Shown: positions 47,831 to 59,552 of the stretch, one piece after another | Numbering within the stretch: the first letter of the stretch is position 1 | Layout of the letters: the number at the start of each line of letters is the position of its first letter | Source of the DNA: Microcebus murinus | Lineage: Eukaryota > Chordata > Mammalia > Primates > Cheirogaleidae | DNA length: 64,000 nucleotides | Assembly: GCF_040939455.1 (NCBI RefSeq) | Contig: NC_134124.1 | Location: forward strand, 32,253,138 to 32,317,137 | Direction of reading: 5' to 3' | Notes under the pieces: model-generated | Told to the model about the DNA's origin: nothing | The model's database searches: none | Seen by the model: the letters and a program-made list of their open reading frames with translations, nothing else | Program-made: the position numbers and the translations under genes

Positions 47831-47849
47831 CCACCACGTTCAAAACCAG
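47820..47849. repeat. Perfect 12-bp inverted repeat with 6-base loop
   Basis: CTGGTTTTGAAC (47820-47831), loop CACCAC, GTTCAAAACCAG (47838-47849). The left arm belongs to the MIR tail; the right arm is its exact reverse complement. Confidence 0.97.
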
Positions 47850-49080
47850 AAGCCTTTCAGTAAGTGAGGGCTCTCTTCCCCTTTCCCTTTATTTTTCCTG
47901 TTCCTCTTCATGGAGGCTTTCCTCCTCCACCCCAACCTAGACAGTGATCCACCCCGGTACAATGCCCTCCCTGAAGAGGACTCTCTTGGAGGTCCCCAAG
48001 GCAAGAACTGGGCCTCTATGTGGGTCTGTCTGGAACCACCCTCTATTGTCGCAGCTGTACAAAGCCTGGTAAAAGTTACATCCAGACAACTGACACTGCA
48101 GTCTAGGCGAAAATCCTAAAATCCGGCCGCCACTGCCGGCAGCGAGCAGGGTGTCTAGTGTGTTAAAAGCCCTAAACCAGAGTCGAAGCTAAAAATAAAA
48201 CCAGCTTGGCTCCAAGGCTTCTGGAAAGGAAGGAATCCTTTTCAGTTCTTTGCCGGTATTTGTGGCTGGACAAAAATAAAAATGCAACCAAATTTAGCCA
48301 GTTTGTGCTGTGCCCGGCGCTTCAGAAACCCCGAGTGAGGCTCCCGGAGCTGCTGGGCTGGGCTCTGCTTCCAGAAGCCTCGGGCCTTTCCGACTGCAGC
48401 TCGGGTGGGTGGCCTGCTGGGTCTCAGTATCAGAAGGAGCTAGATACTGTGTCGCTAGGTCATTCCAGGATTTACTCATGTTTGCTTTGTGAGCAGCCTG
48501 GCTCAAAAGGTCTTCCTCAAAAAGCCGATGAAGGTGCCAAGCTGCTAGAGGCGTACTGCCCACGTGGCTGCTCTGGAAGCAGCCCCAGAGCGGGAAAACG
48601 AACAGAGAGAGCCGTGCTGTTCTCCGGACCCAGGCACAGGTGAGCGCGGGGCCGCAGACGGTGGCCGCTGGCCGCGGTGCGCTCGTGCCCTCTGCTGCTG
48701 TTACTCTGGGCCCAGAGGTGGAAACCTCCTGCCACCGTTCCAGCCGGAAGTACAGCCACGATTCCTGAGTGGAGAGCAGGACGGGATGGGACCTGCACGA
48801 GGACAGAACTGAGGAAGTCAGCACATGGGACGTGGGCCCGGTCGATGACGGGATAAGGACCTCTCTAAGATCAAAACTCCTTCTCAGCTTTCCCGCTGGA
48901 ACAGCGAGGAGCATGAAGGTCAAACCCCACTGGCTGCTGAGTTGCACGGCCCTACTGCTTTTCAGCCCAAACTATGATGCTCCAAGAAACAGATCCCAGT
49001 CTTTGTGGAACCACTGAAGGCCTTCCTGGATGTAGGCTGGGTGTAAGACATAAAATTAGAAGTTTTTGCCACTTTGTGGA
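47850..49080. other. Unique intronic sequence
   Basis: No repeat or exon recognised. Long open frames on both strands around 48290-48950 (one of 217 codons, minus) reflect GC-rich composition and have no family resemblance. Confidence 0.5.
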
Positions 49081-49082
49081 AT

Positions 49083-49158
49083 TCATCCATTTATCCATCC
49101 AACCATCTAGCCAACCATCCATCCATCCATCCAACCACCACTGACCCATCCATCCAGT
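49083..49158. repeat. (CATC)n/(CCAA) microsatellite
   Basis: Imperfect CATC tetramers with CCAA/CCAC variants over about 75 bp. Confidence 0.92.
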
Positions 49159-49159
49159 A

Positions 49160-49900
49160 CGTCACATGCTAGTGGAGGAGACAGACATGGAGACAAAAAA
49201 TCACACCGTGATCCTATGAGCAGGGGTGTCGTGGCAGCACACTGGAGGGGTGGCTAACCCAGTTCTGGTTAAAACAAGGCTTCCCAAAGGCGGCAATTTT
49301 AAGTTTAGTTCTGAGGATGAGCGTGACCCTTCAGAAGACGGAGACAGAGAGTTCTGGACTGAGAGCGCGGCGTGTGCATTCCCATGCAGGGCCCTTGCGA
49401 GGCAGGCTTGCACGGCTGGAACGTGGAGGCGACTTGGGAACACAACATTGAAGGTGCACAACTAGGCAGAGGTCACAGCGTGGGGGGCCTTGTGGTCCCA
49501 ATAAGGGATTTGGGTTTGGCTGTCTACTTAGAGCCAGCGAGAGGCATAGACAGGGTTTGAGCAAGGGAATGATAATCTGGTTTGGATTTTAGAAAGTTCT
49601 CTCAAGTAGCAGTAAACCTAGTTGGGAGGAGGAGGGCGACACTGGAGACCAGTTAAGAGGGCGCCTGAGTGATCCGCGAGGCTGTGTGAAGACCTGATTC
49701 AGGATGAGAGTGGTCTGAAGCGTAGATGATAGGAGCGAGTTATAATCACCGAGGTTTGATGACCGAATGTTCGAGAAGACTGAGGGAGTCGCAGGAGTGG
49801 AGGTATTAAAAGTGGCTCCCTGGCATCGGTCAAAATTACCAATCACCGAGGAAACCAACAGAGAAGGGAGAACACCACGCAGAAGGTGATGTGTTAGGAT
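49160..49900 (-). mobile_element. L2 LINE, antisense
   Basis: Plus-strand reverse-complement L2 words: ATGCTAGTGGAGGAGACAGA, GGAATGATAATCTGGTTTGG, GGAGACCAGTTAAGAGG. No coding frame survives. Confidence 0.78.
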
Positions 49901-49954
49901 TCAGGATTTCTGTAACTCAAGCATGTTTTCACAACTAATAGTCGTGGCTAGTGA

Positions 49955-50178
49955 CAGTACTGAATGAGTCAGGCATCGTGCCACCCACTTTACATGTACT
50001 ATCTTATTTAATCGCCATGGAAACACTTGGAGGCCAGTACGCTTAGTCTTCCTGTACTAAGGAAACAGAGGCCTAAGCAGGTTAAGGAGCTTGCCCAATG
50101 TCAAAGCTGACCCGATTGCTGGTGACGGGACTTGAACCCAGAACTCTGATGCTAAACCTGTGCTCTTCGCTACCATGC
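49955..50178 (+). mobile_element. MIR SINE
   Basis: CTATCTTATTTAATCGCCAT, GGAGCTTGCCCAATGTCAAA, GGGACTTGAACCCAGAACTC. Confidence 0.88.
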
Positions 50179-51845
50179 ATAAGGATAACATTTAATTTTG
50201 CACTTTGTTAAAAACTATCTTATCGCCTCATGCGTGGGGCTCACCTTGCCATGAAGTTCTGAAGGTCCTTAAGAGTGGGAATATAGCCACCATGTCCTTT
50301 GCGTCCCAATGGCAGCCAACACAGCGCCAGGCACACAAGGAACCTTCCAGGGGGGCCTGCTGAATTTCACAAATAAATCGAAAGGTAGGAATGGCCAACG
50401 CGGGGAGCCTGATGAACCAATGGCCTTCCTGGGGCAGGAAGCCATCCTGTTTAGGGTGCACGAAACTCCTGGAGGGCCTGCCTGCCTGAGGCTGCCTTCA
50501 TCCTCCAGAAACTTCTTAAAGACTCAGCTTCCAGACTTCTCTGCCTCACTGACGAGCAAGGCCAAAGGGGGTGGGGCTCCCTGCGTCCCCTCACTGAAGG
50601 TCACCAGGATGGCTCGCTTTGGTAATGCACTCAACTGGTCCCCCTTCCCCAGGCAGTTCTTAGATTCTTTCTCTGTCTACTAGTCCTTTCAGAAACACCC
50701 ACGAGTCTAAGTAACAAGGGCCAAAGTGGCTTTGTTACCCAGGACTGACGCTGCAGGCCACCCCCAAAGGACAAAGGGAGAGGGGCGGAGGCTTCCTGCG
50801 AGCTGCCGCCCCAGTCCCAGCGAGCCCCAGGAAAGCAGCAGGCTCCAGGGCGAGCACAGAACCGAACTGCGAAGGTCTCAGACCTCAGCTCAGAGGTGGC
50901 ATCACCACCACCCATGAGGATGTACTGATGTCACAACCCATCAGGGGCCGAGGACTTGAACTCCGGAGGGTCAAAAGAGCAGAGAACCCTGATTTGGAGC
51001 TGCTTCCACCAGTTATTTGCTGTAGCCACTGATGGCCTCACGCTTGCTTAATTTCCTCACCTGCCAAACAAAACCAAGTCAGGCTTTTGTCTGCTACGCC
51101 AAGTCTCATATGGCACATTGGATGTCACCTGATCGATTCGACAAGGGATCTGATTTGGGATGGCTGTTGGTTACATATACCATGGTCGTGATCAGGAATG
51201 GCCCCTACCTGCGTAGGGGCAAGAAGACCTAATGGCCTGCAGCCTCAACAGCCATGGCCACTTTGGTTGAGTGACCACTGTCCTCTGCCCTTGAGGCTTC
51301 CTTTGTTGTGGGGAGGGATAAACAGCTTTACTGAGACATAATGGGGGGCTTCCTTTTAACAGCAATTATGGGTCAACCCAGAATTTATTTCTATAGTTTA
51401 GAAGCAAGTTGACCTTTCTCATGTGTCTTCTTTGGGATTCAGTATTTGCTCCACTACATTTAGGCTGGCTTATGCCCATTTTGAAAATCAGCTAGTTTAT
51501 AACTTCCAAAAGTCCTAATAGCAATTTTAAAAAATCTCTATTTTTGACATTTCTGTAGGAGAAATAACTTTCTGGTCATAGTCTAAAAATTCTTGCCCCT
51601 GAGCAGTTTTTTTTTTCCTCATTGAAGTTGTTTACGAGAAACTTTTTTAAAAATAACTTAAAGATTATTTTAGGAACACGATTATTATGTAATAGCAAAA
51701 CATGTACCTCGTGGGATACCGGAGAAGGCTGAACGGTTTAACACCTGCGAAGGGCTTTGCAGTGTTTCCCAAGGGCAGCTACTGTTATCACCATTACCCT
51801 CCTCCCTGGATGTCTCCAGAGCTCAGAGATATGGGACATTTATTT
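50179..51845. other. Mostly unique intronic sequence
   Basis: 51315-51400 has a faint old-L1 flavour (ACAGCTTTACTGAGACATAA). 51400-51700 is AT-rich unique sequence. Nothing firmer. Confidence 0.45.
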
Positions 51846-51849
51846 CTTC

Positions 51850-52140
51850 TTTGTAGATGACTGTATTGGTCAGCAAGGCAGTAACAAATGAACTCCAAAA
51901 ATCTCACTGGGCTGATGCAATGAACACTTAACTCCATACCCACATAAGGGGCCTGTCCCATCATGTATGACACCATAGAGAACTTGTGGCTCAAGGCTGC
52001 TGAGCCAGGGGGAGAGCGCGAGGGAGGAGGTACACCAGCTCTTAAACTCCCTTCAGCCAGCAGTGACTTGTGCCACTCTTCTGTTCTCACATGACAGCCA
52101 CTTGGCACAAACCTAACTGCAAGGCGAGCTAGGAGGTCTC
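51850..52140 (+). mobile_element. Old interspersed repeat, family uncertain
   Basis: GACTGTATTGGTCAGCAAGG, CCAAAAATCTCACTGGGCTG and ACCTAACTGCAAGGCGAGCT follow a common mammalian repeat order that I recognise but cannot name. Confidence 0.5.
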
Positions 52141-52244
52141 CAGGAATACTTGGCTACTTGGTGAGGACTAGCCTAGCCACCAACATGCCTTCAGCATCAA
52201 AGCAGTCATGATCGCTTTGTCCTTTTTCCATCCTTCCTTTTTTC

Positions 52245-52470
52245 CTATGAACACAGAGCACTTACCATGCGCTAGTGCTGTGTCAGGTGTTTTACCTGCA
52301 TTATCTCGCTCCCTCCTAAAAAGCAACTCTTGAAGTAGACATCGCTAAGGTCATTATTTTGGAAAAGGAAACTGAAGCAGAGTGAGGTTACACAGTTTAT
52401 CCAAAGTCACACAGCTGATACGGCTTGAACAACAGTCTCTCCGACACCAAAACCTGTGATTTGCCGTTCT
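52245..52470 (+). mobile_element. MIR SINE
   Basis: GAGCACTTACCATGCGCTAG, CTGCATTATCTCGCTCCCTC, CCAAAGTCACACAGCTGATA. Bases 52471-53324 beyond it appear unique. Confidence 0.87.
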
Positions 52471-53322
52471 GTGTCCTTAATATTTTGGTGCTTGGTTGGC
52501 CAGGAGGCTGCCCAGTAATCCCAGAAGGGAGGCCAGAAACAAGGTATATTTGCCCATTTTATAGCTGGAAAAATGGAGTCAAACAGATTAGGAAAGTGAT
52601 CCTGTATCCCCTTGGTCTTAAGTGTCTGAGGTCTACAAGCTGGTTCTGCCCCTCCGATTTCAGAATAAGGCTCTGAGGGCTCCAGGAGATCACTGCCCAA
52701 ATGCACAGCTCTGGAGACCTCTGCCTGTGCCCAGGATCCCACCTTACTGAGCTCAAGCTCAGGACCCCAGAGCGAAAAGCAAGCACAAAGCCCTCCAAAC
52801 AAGTTCTTTTGACCTTTCCTGCACCTCACATTGGACTAATTTTCCTCCAATTACACGGCCATTAGGGAAATGCAGGGCATACCAATGGCCAGAGTCTGCC
52901 TTGCCTCTAACCCCTGCCCCAGCTGCTGCCACATGCCCCAGCACCCCTGCATCCAGGAGACCTGGATTTCAGGAGGAAAGGACAGTTGGGGGAGGAGGAG
53001 GGAAAGGAGAACAGGCGTCCTGTCTGTGCAGTTGCAGTGGACAGCAACTGGCTCTGCAGAGAATGAGTCAAATGGCTCTGAGAGTCCTCTGGTTCCAGAT
53101 TAGCTAATCTACAGGCCTAAGTCATTGTTGCCTAAAACAATGCAGGGAGCCCCGAATGCTGTAGCCGAGAAGCCGCATGATCTAGGAGTAAAGTCAAGAG
53201 CTTGGGTCTCTGGGGCTCCCCCAGGAGATTATACATGGAACTATATTAGTATATGGAGGGTTCAGACTCCAGAAAACATGAGTAGAATGGGAGAAAGCAC
53301 ACATTTATGCATGCACTTGAAT

Positions 53323-53324
<2 letters not shown>

Positions 53325-53357
<33 letters not shown>
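53325..53357. repeat. (AC)16 microsatellite
   Basis: A perfect AC array, likely polymorphic. Confidence 0.95.
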
Positions 53358-53360
<3 letters not shown>

Positions 53361-53429
53361 CAGACATAATGCACAGGCAACTTAACAGTCATTTATAGCT
53401 TTGGAGCTGCCCATATCCCTTCCAAGCAG

Positions 53430-53640
53430 TCAGACCACTTGACAATGACCAAAGCTCAGATCTTCATAGTGACTGCTTCACCCCACATCACAGTGGGGTC
53501 AACAGAGCAGGCAGCTCCCCACATTCAAGAATCAGGATCCCTTCTGAGATACTGCAGTCTTGCAGCTTTCCCTGGCTCGGGGATTTTGCACATGCTGTTC
53601 CCTTCTCTGGGAATGCTCTTTACTCTGCTACCAGGGTAGT
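53430..53640 (+). mobile_element. L2 LINE fragment, sense
   Basis: GGATTTTGCACATGCTGTTC and CCTTCTCTGGGAATGCTCTT are sense L2. Confidence 0.75.
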
Positions 53641-53689
53641 AGCTGCAGAGGTCTTAAGAAGTAGTCAAACTCTGGAAACAACAAAAAGG

Positions 53690-54860
53690 ATTGGCCAATA
53701 GGCTAGAGGTGAGGTATGGGAGAGAGGGGAGACGAGGAGGCGGCTGAGGGTTTGGTTTGTGCACCTAAAACTCTGGAACTGCTGTCATCTGAGATGGGGG
53801 AAGACCATGGGTAGAACAGGGTTGGGGGGACAGGGAACAGATTTGGATATGTTAAATTTGATATGCCCATGTACAGCCACGTATAGATGCACAATAGACA
53901 ATGGGATATACAAATCTGGGGTTCAAGGATAAGGCCAAGATAGAGCGAGGTAGGTGATATATAAAGCCATAAGCCTGGATGTGGTTACCATGGGAGGAGA
54001 AGATAAGGAAGGCAAGAGGAGTATGGACTGAGTTCTAGGGTACAACATTCATCAGAGACCAGAGCAAGGAGCAAACAGCCCCCAGTATGGTGGGGGGAGA
54101 AACGAGAGAGTGGAGTTGTGGAGGCCAAGAGAAGAAAGGGTTCCAAAGGAGGAGGCAGGGAGGGAGGAACTGGTTTGTCAAGCACAGCTGAGAGGTGGAG
54201 AAAGATGAGGGTAACACTGGATTCAGCAACGCGGAGCTCACTGGTGACCCTGGAAAGAGCCACTCATTCCAGAGACGACGTGAGCTGGCGTGGTTCAAGA
54301 AAGAGTAGGAGAAAATAAGGAAAAACAATGACATTGAGATGTTTTGCAATAAAGGGGGACAAAAAAAGGGGTTGACAGGAGAGAACATGGGGTCAAAGGA
54401 GATTTTATTGTTTTTATTTTTTTTCAATGGAGGAAATCATGACATGAGTATATGCAGATGAGAATGATCCAGAATAGAGGATAAACAGATGATTCAGGGG
54501 ACCGGGGTGGGCGGTAGATTTTTAGAGCGAGCCCTGACTAAGCAGCAGGGGGACTGCAGTGCAGAGGGACAGCAATGGCCGTTGGTAGGGCCCGAGACGG
54601 GTCCCCTATGGCAGCAGCAAGAAGGCAGGGGGTCAGCAGGCAACAGATGTGGTGGTGGAAGTCTACAGAAGTTCTCTTCCAAGTTCTTCTGTTTCCTCGG
54701 TGAGAAAGGAAGCCAGATTATCAGCCCAGACCAAGGTGGGGGAGGAGGTGTTTGATGACTGAGAAAAGGAGGTGAGAAATTGGCTAGGCAAGGTCGGAGG
54801 GTCGTGGCCATGAGTTGCAAGTGAGATTTGTCCACAGAAATGTGTTTTTCTTCAGCCACA
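53690..54860 (-). mobile_element. L2 LINE, antisense, about 1.15 kb
   Basis: Plus-strand reverse-complement L2 order: GATTTGGATATGTTAAATTT, ATATATAAAGCCATAAGCCT, GGTTCCAAAGGAGGAGGCAG, TCACTGGTGACCCTGGAAAG, TCAGCCCAGACCAAGGTG. This is the longest L2 piece in the window and derives from the ORF2 region. It is decayed, with many stops in the L2 sense. Confidence 0.75.
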
Positions 54861-55149
54861 TTCAAGGTCTCTGGGTGAGAGGGTACAAATGACAGAAGGT
54901 TGAATCCTGCCACGGTTGGGGTGTTTCCCAGTAACTGTGGCCGAGGAAGAGAGGGGCTGGGGAGTCCCGGGAATGTGCCAACAGCCATTAGCAATGTGGC
55001 CCGTGAAGTTCACGCTGAGTAAGGAGGGTGGTCACCAGGCAGCTGAGGGACAGGGACAAGATGACAGAGTCCATGAATTATCAGCCCCCACAGGGTCCAA
55101 GAGCTCTTGGACAAGGCATGGAACTGGGGCTTAGAGACGCTGTTCTACA

Positions 55150-55425
55150 TAACCCTAGCTGTGCCCCAGAGCCGCGTGACTCCAGATACACGATGGCACC
55201 TCGCTAAGCCTTGGTTTCTTCCCTCATCAACAGAATCGGTGGGTTGGATGAGATGGTCCCTAAGATCACCTATACTCTATCCTCCTTATTCTAAGAGCTG
55301 GAATGATACTTGGATTCTAAGTCCAGCCCTCCATGAGCTGGTGGTCTTGGAATTTGACCTCGCAATGTCTTGGTTTCTTCATGTGAAAAATGGACATAAC
55401 GATACCTACTAGAATATCCATTCAC
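55150..55425 (+). mobile_element. MIR-like relics
   Basis: AAGCCTTGGTTTCTTCCCTC and GTCTTGGTTTCTTCATGTGA are two MIR-like cores in tandem. Diverged. Confidence 0.55.
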
Positions 55426-55429
55426 ATGT

Positions 55430-55545
55430 TCGGTGCCATTAGAAGATGGATTTTGTCTGTCTGTTCACTGCAACTCATAGCCTGGCTACTAGTAGGTGTT
55501 CAATAAATATTTGCTGGTTGGTCAGTTGAATGAGTGAGTGAATAT
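55430..55545 (+). mobile_element. L2 LINE tail, sense
   Basis: TAGTAGGTGTTCAATAAATA followed by TTGAATGAGTGAGTGAA. Confidence 0.82.
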
Positions 55546-56505
55546 CTATTTCACCCATCTCACAGAATTACAGAGGAACAGATGAGATGAAGAGAGTAAA
55601 CTCTGCAGAAAACTGACCGTGCTATAAGTTGTCCGCAGTACTGCCCAGGCTCCCCTGTGCCAACTCTTTCACTTTGGCTATTAAAAACACAGTCTTTCAT
55701 TAGGAACATTCCAGAGCATTGCAACCAGATTACAGTCACAATCACAACAGCATGAATCAAGCACCTGACACCCACCCTGCTTGAAAGAGGGTCCTGAGAG
55801 TTTTCAGCACGACACCCACACCAGCTGATTTGTGCCCGGGGTGAGGATGGAAGCAGGGCAGCTCCGGAGCAGAGAGAAGGCGGACTCAGGGTGAGGTCCC
55901 GACAAGGGGAGGGGGCATCAGGGTGAGAACTCAATATTAATATGTCAGCCAAGCAAAGGGAACCAACAGGAAAATGCAGAAGCCCCAACGGCTGACTTTC
56001 TTTTTCATGTGGCCTGGGAATGAATATGGAAGAGCTACGTGGGCAGGGAAGAGCGATGGAGAATTCCTCAGAATCCAGCATTGACGCTAAGCGTGCACTG
56101 AGCATCCTGTGGGTTATGTGGAGTCAAGTTCTACTAGGGATTAAGAGAAAAGTACTTTTTCCCCCTTAAAATGTCCCAAACAATGCAGAGAAGCTGGCCC
56201 TAAATAGCATGGCATGAGCACAGCCCACAGACCCTCCACATTCTCTCTGGGTTATTCTAGGCCCTTCCTCTGGGTCTCCAACCCCTTTGACCCGCAGGTA
56301 GGAAACTGACAGATGCAAATTGAAAGAGAAACACTCCAGCCAGCAGATGTCAGGCAGGGCAGGTGCGACTCAGCACAAATTTTCTGGAAGTGCACTGTTT
56401 AAAATGATCCTGCTTGAACCCATGGCCTTTCCTTTTGTTCTGAGCAAGTTCAAAGTGAGGAAGAAAAACGTCCTGACACTAAAAGATTCAAACATTCCTA
56501 GCCTG
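55546..56505. other. Unique intronic sequence
   Basis: No repeat or exon recognised. A 181-codon minus frame over 55560-56105 has a random-like composition and no splice support. Confidence 0.45.
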
Positions 56506-56509
56506 TGAA

Positions 56510-56780
56510 TGACAAATTCCTCTTTCGTTTCTGTTCTAAACACTGGCACTCTGCAAGATCTGTTAATGACGGTGCGCTTCTCTGTGTTTATCTAGGCATT
56601 TGGATCTGTATTTACATATTTAGCAACAAAAAGTGATCTTTCTCAGTCTTCTCTTGCACGAGCCAAAGAATGTACAGTAATTATCTGTGACCAGTTCTCA
56701 TCTATAACTAATTAGAATTTTACTTTCTCATAGCATTTCTTCCCTGATTCAGGTCCAAGATACTTTTTTCCTTATTATTT
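56510..56780. promoter_or_regulatory. Candidate conserved non-coding element
   Basis: Repeat-free AT-rich stretch with GTACAGTAATTATCTGTGAC near 56674 and TAACTAATTAGAATTTTAC near 56705, plus a long TGTTTATCTAGGCATTTGG context. Motif texture only. Confidence 0.33.
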
Positions 56781-57219
56781 TTTTCCTAGAAAAGGAAGAT
56801 ACCTAGACAGTGTTTCAACTATAAGATGGAAAAGGAACAGGATGAAAGGGGGAGAAGGGGCCCTCTTCAGATTGCATTATCACTTGGATCTGATTGACTC
56901 TTCCTCTCCATATTCCCTCTTTTTGAATACTTTTCCAGCTTGGGAACGATTTCTCAACCCTCTGGCTATTGCATTTGAACTGAAGTCTGCAGAAATAGTT
57001 TCGAAGCCCCCACTCACCTCTCCCACTCCCACCTCAGGCGAGCCGTTCCCATCTCAACCACAGCTTCGCGATCCCGTCCAAACTCGCTGGCGTCTCAAAC
57101 TGAATCCCAGATGTTCAATTTGCGAGAAATAAATGAATGGCCCAAGCTGTGGAGTGAAGCAGTGCTCCTCACAAATAGATTCCAGGTGTGTTGGCCTCTG
57201 GACTGCTATCTCTCTCTTC

Positions 57220-57220
<1 letters not shown>

Positions 57221-57272
<52 letters not shown>

Positions 57273-57273
57273 C
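57221..57273. repeat. Compound (TC)n(AC)n microsatellite
   Basis: TC units to 57250 switch cleanly to AC units, the same architecture as at 5633-5694. Bases 56781-57220 are unique apart from this. Confidence 0.95.
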
Positions 57274-57552
57274 AGTTCCATCCTGAAAAGAATCTGACAC
57301 CATCTCCAGAGCTAGAGCTAGCACAGGAGGGACAGAGCAAGGCACCTAGGTACCCAACATGAACTACATCTTTTCAACTGGGGATGAAGGGAAGGGGCTC
57401 CAAAGGCATGCTCCTTTGCCTTCGGTGATCAAAATCATGATGCATTCGTGTTCAAACTCATCTTGGGCCTGAAAGAGCTTAGAATTGCTAAACTATCTGA
57501 ATTATCATCATTTTCCATTATCAACCATAGCTGCCTCCTGTGTTCCTATGTG

Positions 57553-57912
57553 CCATGATCTGAATGTTTGTGTTCCCATAAAAGTCATGTTGAAATCCTA
57601 ATCCCTAAGTTGATGACATTAGGAGGTAAGGGCTTTGGGAGGAGATCAGGTCACTGGGGGGGAACTCTCATGAATGGGATTAGTGCCCTTATATAAAAGA
57701 CCCCAGAGGGCTCCCTTGTCCCTTCCACTGTGAGGACACAGCTAGAAGGTGCCATCTATGATCCAGAAAGCGATTTATCATCAGACACTGAATCTGTTGG
57801 CTCCTTGATCTTGGACTTCCCCAGCCTCCAGAACGGTGAAAAAGTAAATTTCTGTTGTTTATAAGCCACACAGTCTATGATATTTTATCACAGCCCAAAT
57901 GGACTAAGACTA
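57553..57912 (+). mobile_element. Solitary LTR, ERVL-MaLR (MLT1/MST type)
   Basis: GAAATCCTAATCCCTAAGTT, TTAGGAGGTAAGGGCTTTGG, CCTTGATCTTGGACTTCCCC, GTAAATTTCTGTTGTTTATA and CCAAATGGACTAAGAC follow MaLR LTR order. The polyadenylation hexamer is degraded to AGTAAA. No internal region is attached. Confidence 0.87.
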
Positions 57913-57929
57913 TGCAACTCATCTTAATG

Positions 57930-58215
57930 CACATTTAATAAGCACCTATTGTTTTGCTTACTTGGGAGCAAACAATGTAGGCAAGTAAAAAAAGAAAAAG
58001 AGAAAAGGCAAGATCTGCCCTCAAAGAACTCATAGTCCATTGAAAGAGCAAATTTCAAGTCATTCAATTAACAAATGATCAAGAGATCCAGTGTTTACTA
58101 AGCGCCTATGGTATTCCGTGCTCTGAGATACAAAATCCAACAAGACCTCCTCCTAAGGAACTTGCAGGCCAGTGGGGGAGGAAGCTAAGTGCCACAGGAG
58201 CACGTGATGTGTGCT
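57930..58215 (-). mobile_element. Two L2 LINE tails, antisense
   Basis: 57930-58080 has TTTAATAAGCACCTATTG then AAAGAACTCATAGTCCATTG. 58085-58215 restarts with TACTAAGCGCCTATGGTATT then GGAACTTGCAGGCCAGTGGG. The restart of the tail shows two insertions or a duplication. Confidence 0.75.
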
Positions 58216-58904
58216 AAGACAGAAGGACATGCAGGAAGCTGAGGGTTTTCCAGGACAGTGCGCAGTGCGGGACCAACAGCAACCCACAATGGATCCATGC
58301 AGAGGTGAGAGGGAAGACTAGACAGGTGGCATGAAGGCATGGGGGCTTGCAGGAGGCCAGCAGGACCCCAAATGCAGCTGACCCACCTCTTGAGATTTCA
58401 GAGGGCAAATAAAAGCACAGGCATTTTCATTCAAATCATATTTTCTATGTTTTTACAAAAAATGTTTACCTCTCCCATGGCCATTATTATAATACTTAAG
58501 GAGAGTCTAAGGAAAAACAAAGGAAGTCAACCTAAAGTCATATTCAGGAAAATAATAAACGACAACAGGTGTCACACGGATTGACGAAAAGTGTAAAGAG
58601 GGTACAGAAAGTGCTGGCATGTGGGGACCACTGTGCCGCTTAGTGGCCGGTCGCTGAGGTCTCCTGGGCAGGACTGGCGTGAAGGAAGCCGGACGGTGGG
58701 AAGAGACCTTGGGCAATGGCACACAGGATGTGTTGGGGCTGGAAGGGCAGCTGACAAAAGCAAACATGACAGAGATCACGGTGTGAGGCAAAGGGGACCA
58801 AAGCTAGGGATGAATGAAAGACACAGGAGGTGACAAGGCCGGGCTTGGTGGCACAGCAGATAAAGATGACCAGAGGAAGACAGGGCATGGTATTCATAGA
58901 TTGG

Positions 58905-59290
58905 GTCACTGTTTCCAGTTCTTCCCTCCTGCCTGTTAGAGGACTATACACCCAGGCTTTGGCCACGTGCCTCTGCAGGACCTCCCATTACGGCATCTAC
59001 TTCCTTGCCCACTGACGCTGGGCTTGGTCATATAACTCGATTTGGTCCACATAAGGTTGGTGGATGTAATGAGAGCAGAGGCTTGAAATTAAAAGTGCAT
59101 CCAAAAAAAAAAAAATGCCTTGGATAGCCACAAGTCCTAGGAGGAGGAGGAGTCACAAGGCAGAGCCTGAACCAAATTCGCAGCCCGAGTCCAGCTGAAA
59201 TCAGCCAAACCCAGCCAGACCACGACCCACATGCAAGGAAAATAAACCTCAGGCCACTGAGACTCTGAGGGTGTTTGGTTAGAAGGGAAA
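58905..59290 (+). mobile_element. Old interspersed repeat with AATAAA near its end, family uncertain
   Basis: It ends GGAAAATAAACCTCAGGCCACTGAG-like in two parts: an AATAAA signal, then a GCCACTGAGACTCTGAGGGT tail that is very common in mammalian genomes. It carries an A13 insert at 59103-59115. I cannot name the family with confidence. Confidence 0.5.
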
Positions 59291-59479
59291 ACTGACACAC
59301 AGAGGAGGGGGACAGGGTGAGACCGCAGTCAATGGTCTCCCTGTTCCTATTCTTTCTCCTGCAGAGGGAAGCCCAGAAGCTGCAGTGAGGAAGTGGGAAC
59401 AGCCAGGGCTGTTCTGGGAGAGGCCGGCGTGGCTGGAGAGGCCCTCTGGGAGGTCACAGTGAAGTCCGACAGGGAGAGG

Positions 59480-59552
59480 GGCAAGTGTGTGTGTGGGGGG
59501 AGGGGCAGAGGGGCCAGCGGTGGTGGAAATGGGGGGGGAGTCGGGGGAGGTC
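59480..59552. repeat. G-rich tract
   Basis: Multiple runs of 3-8 G (GTGGGGGGAGGGGCAGAGGGG, then ATGGGGGGGGAGTCGGGGG) satisfy the simple G-quadruplex pattern on the plus strand. The minus strand, which is the SLIT3 transcript sense, is C-rich. Confidence 0.85.

Noticed and set aside
48294..48947. 217-codon minus-strand open frame on the SLIT3 sense strand
   Set aside because: No LRR, EGF, laminin-G or other Slit-type motif. It overlaps plus-strand frames of similar length, as expected from base composition.
55560..56105. 181-codon minus-strand open frame
   Set aside because: No family resemblance, no splice-site context, and composition like translated non-coding DNA.
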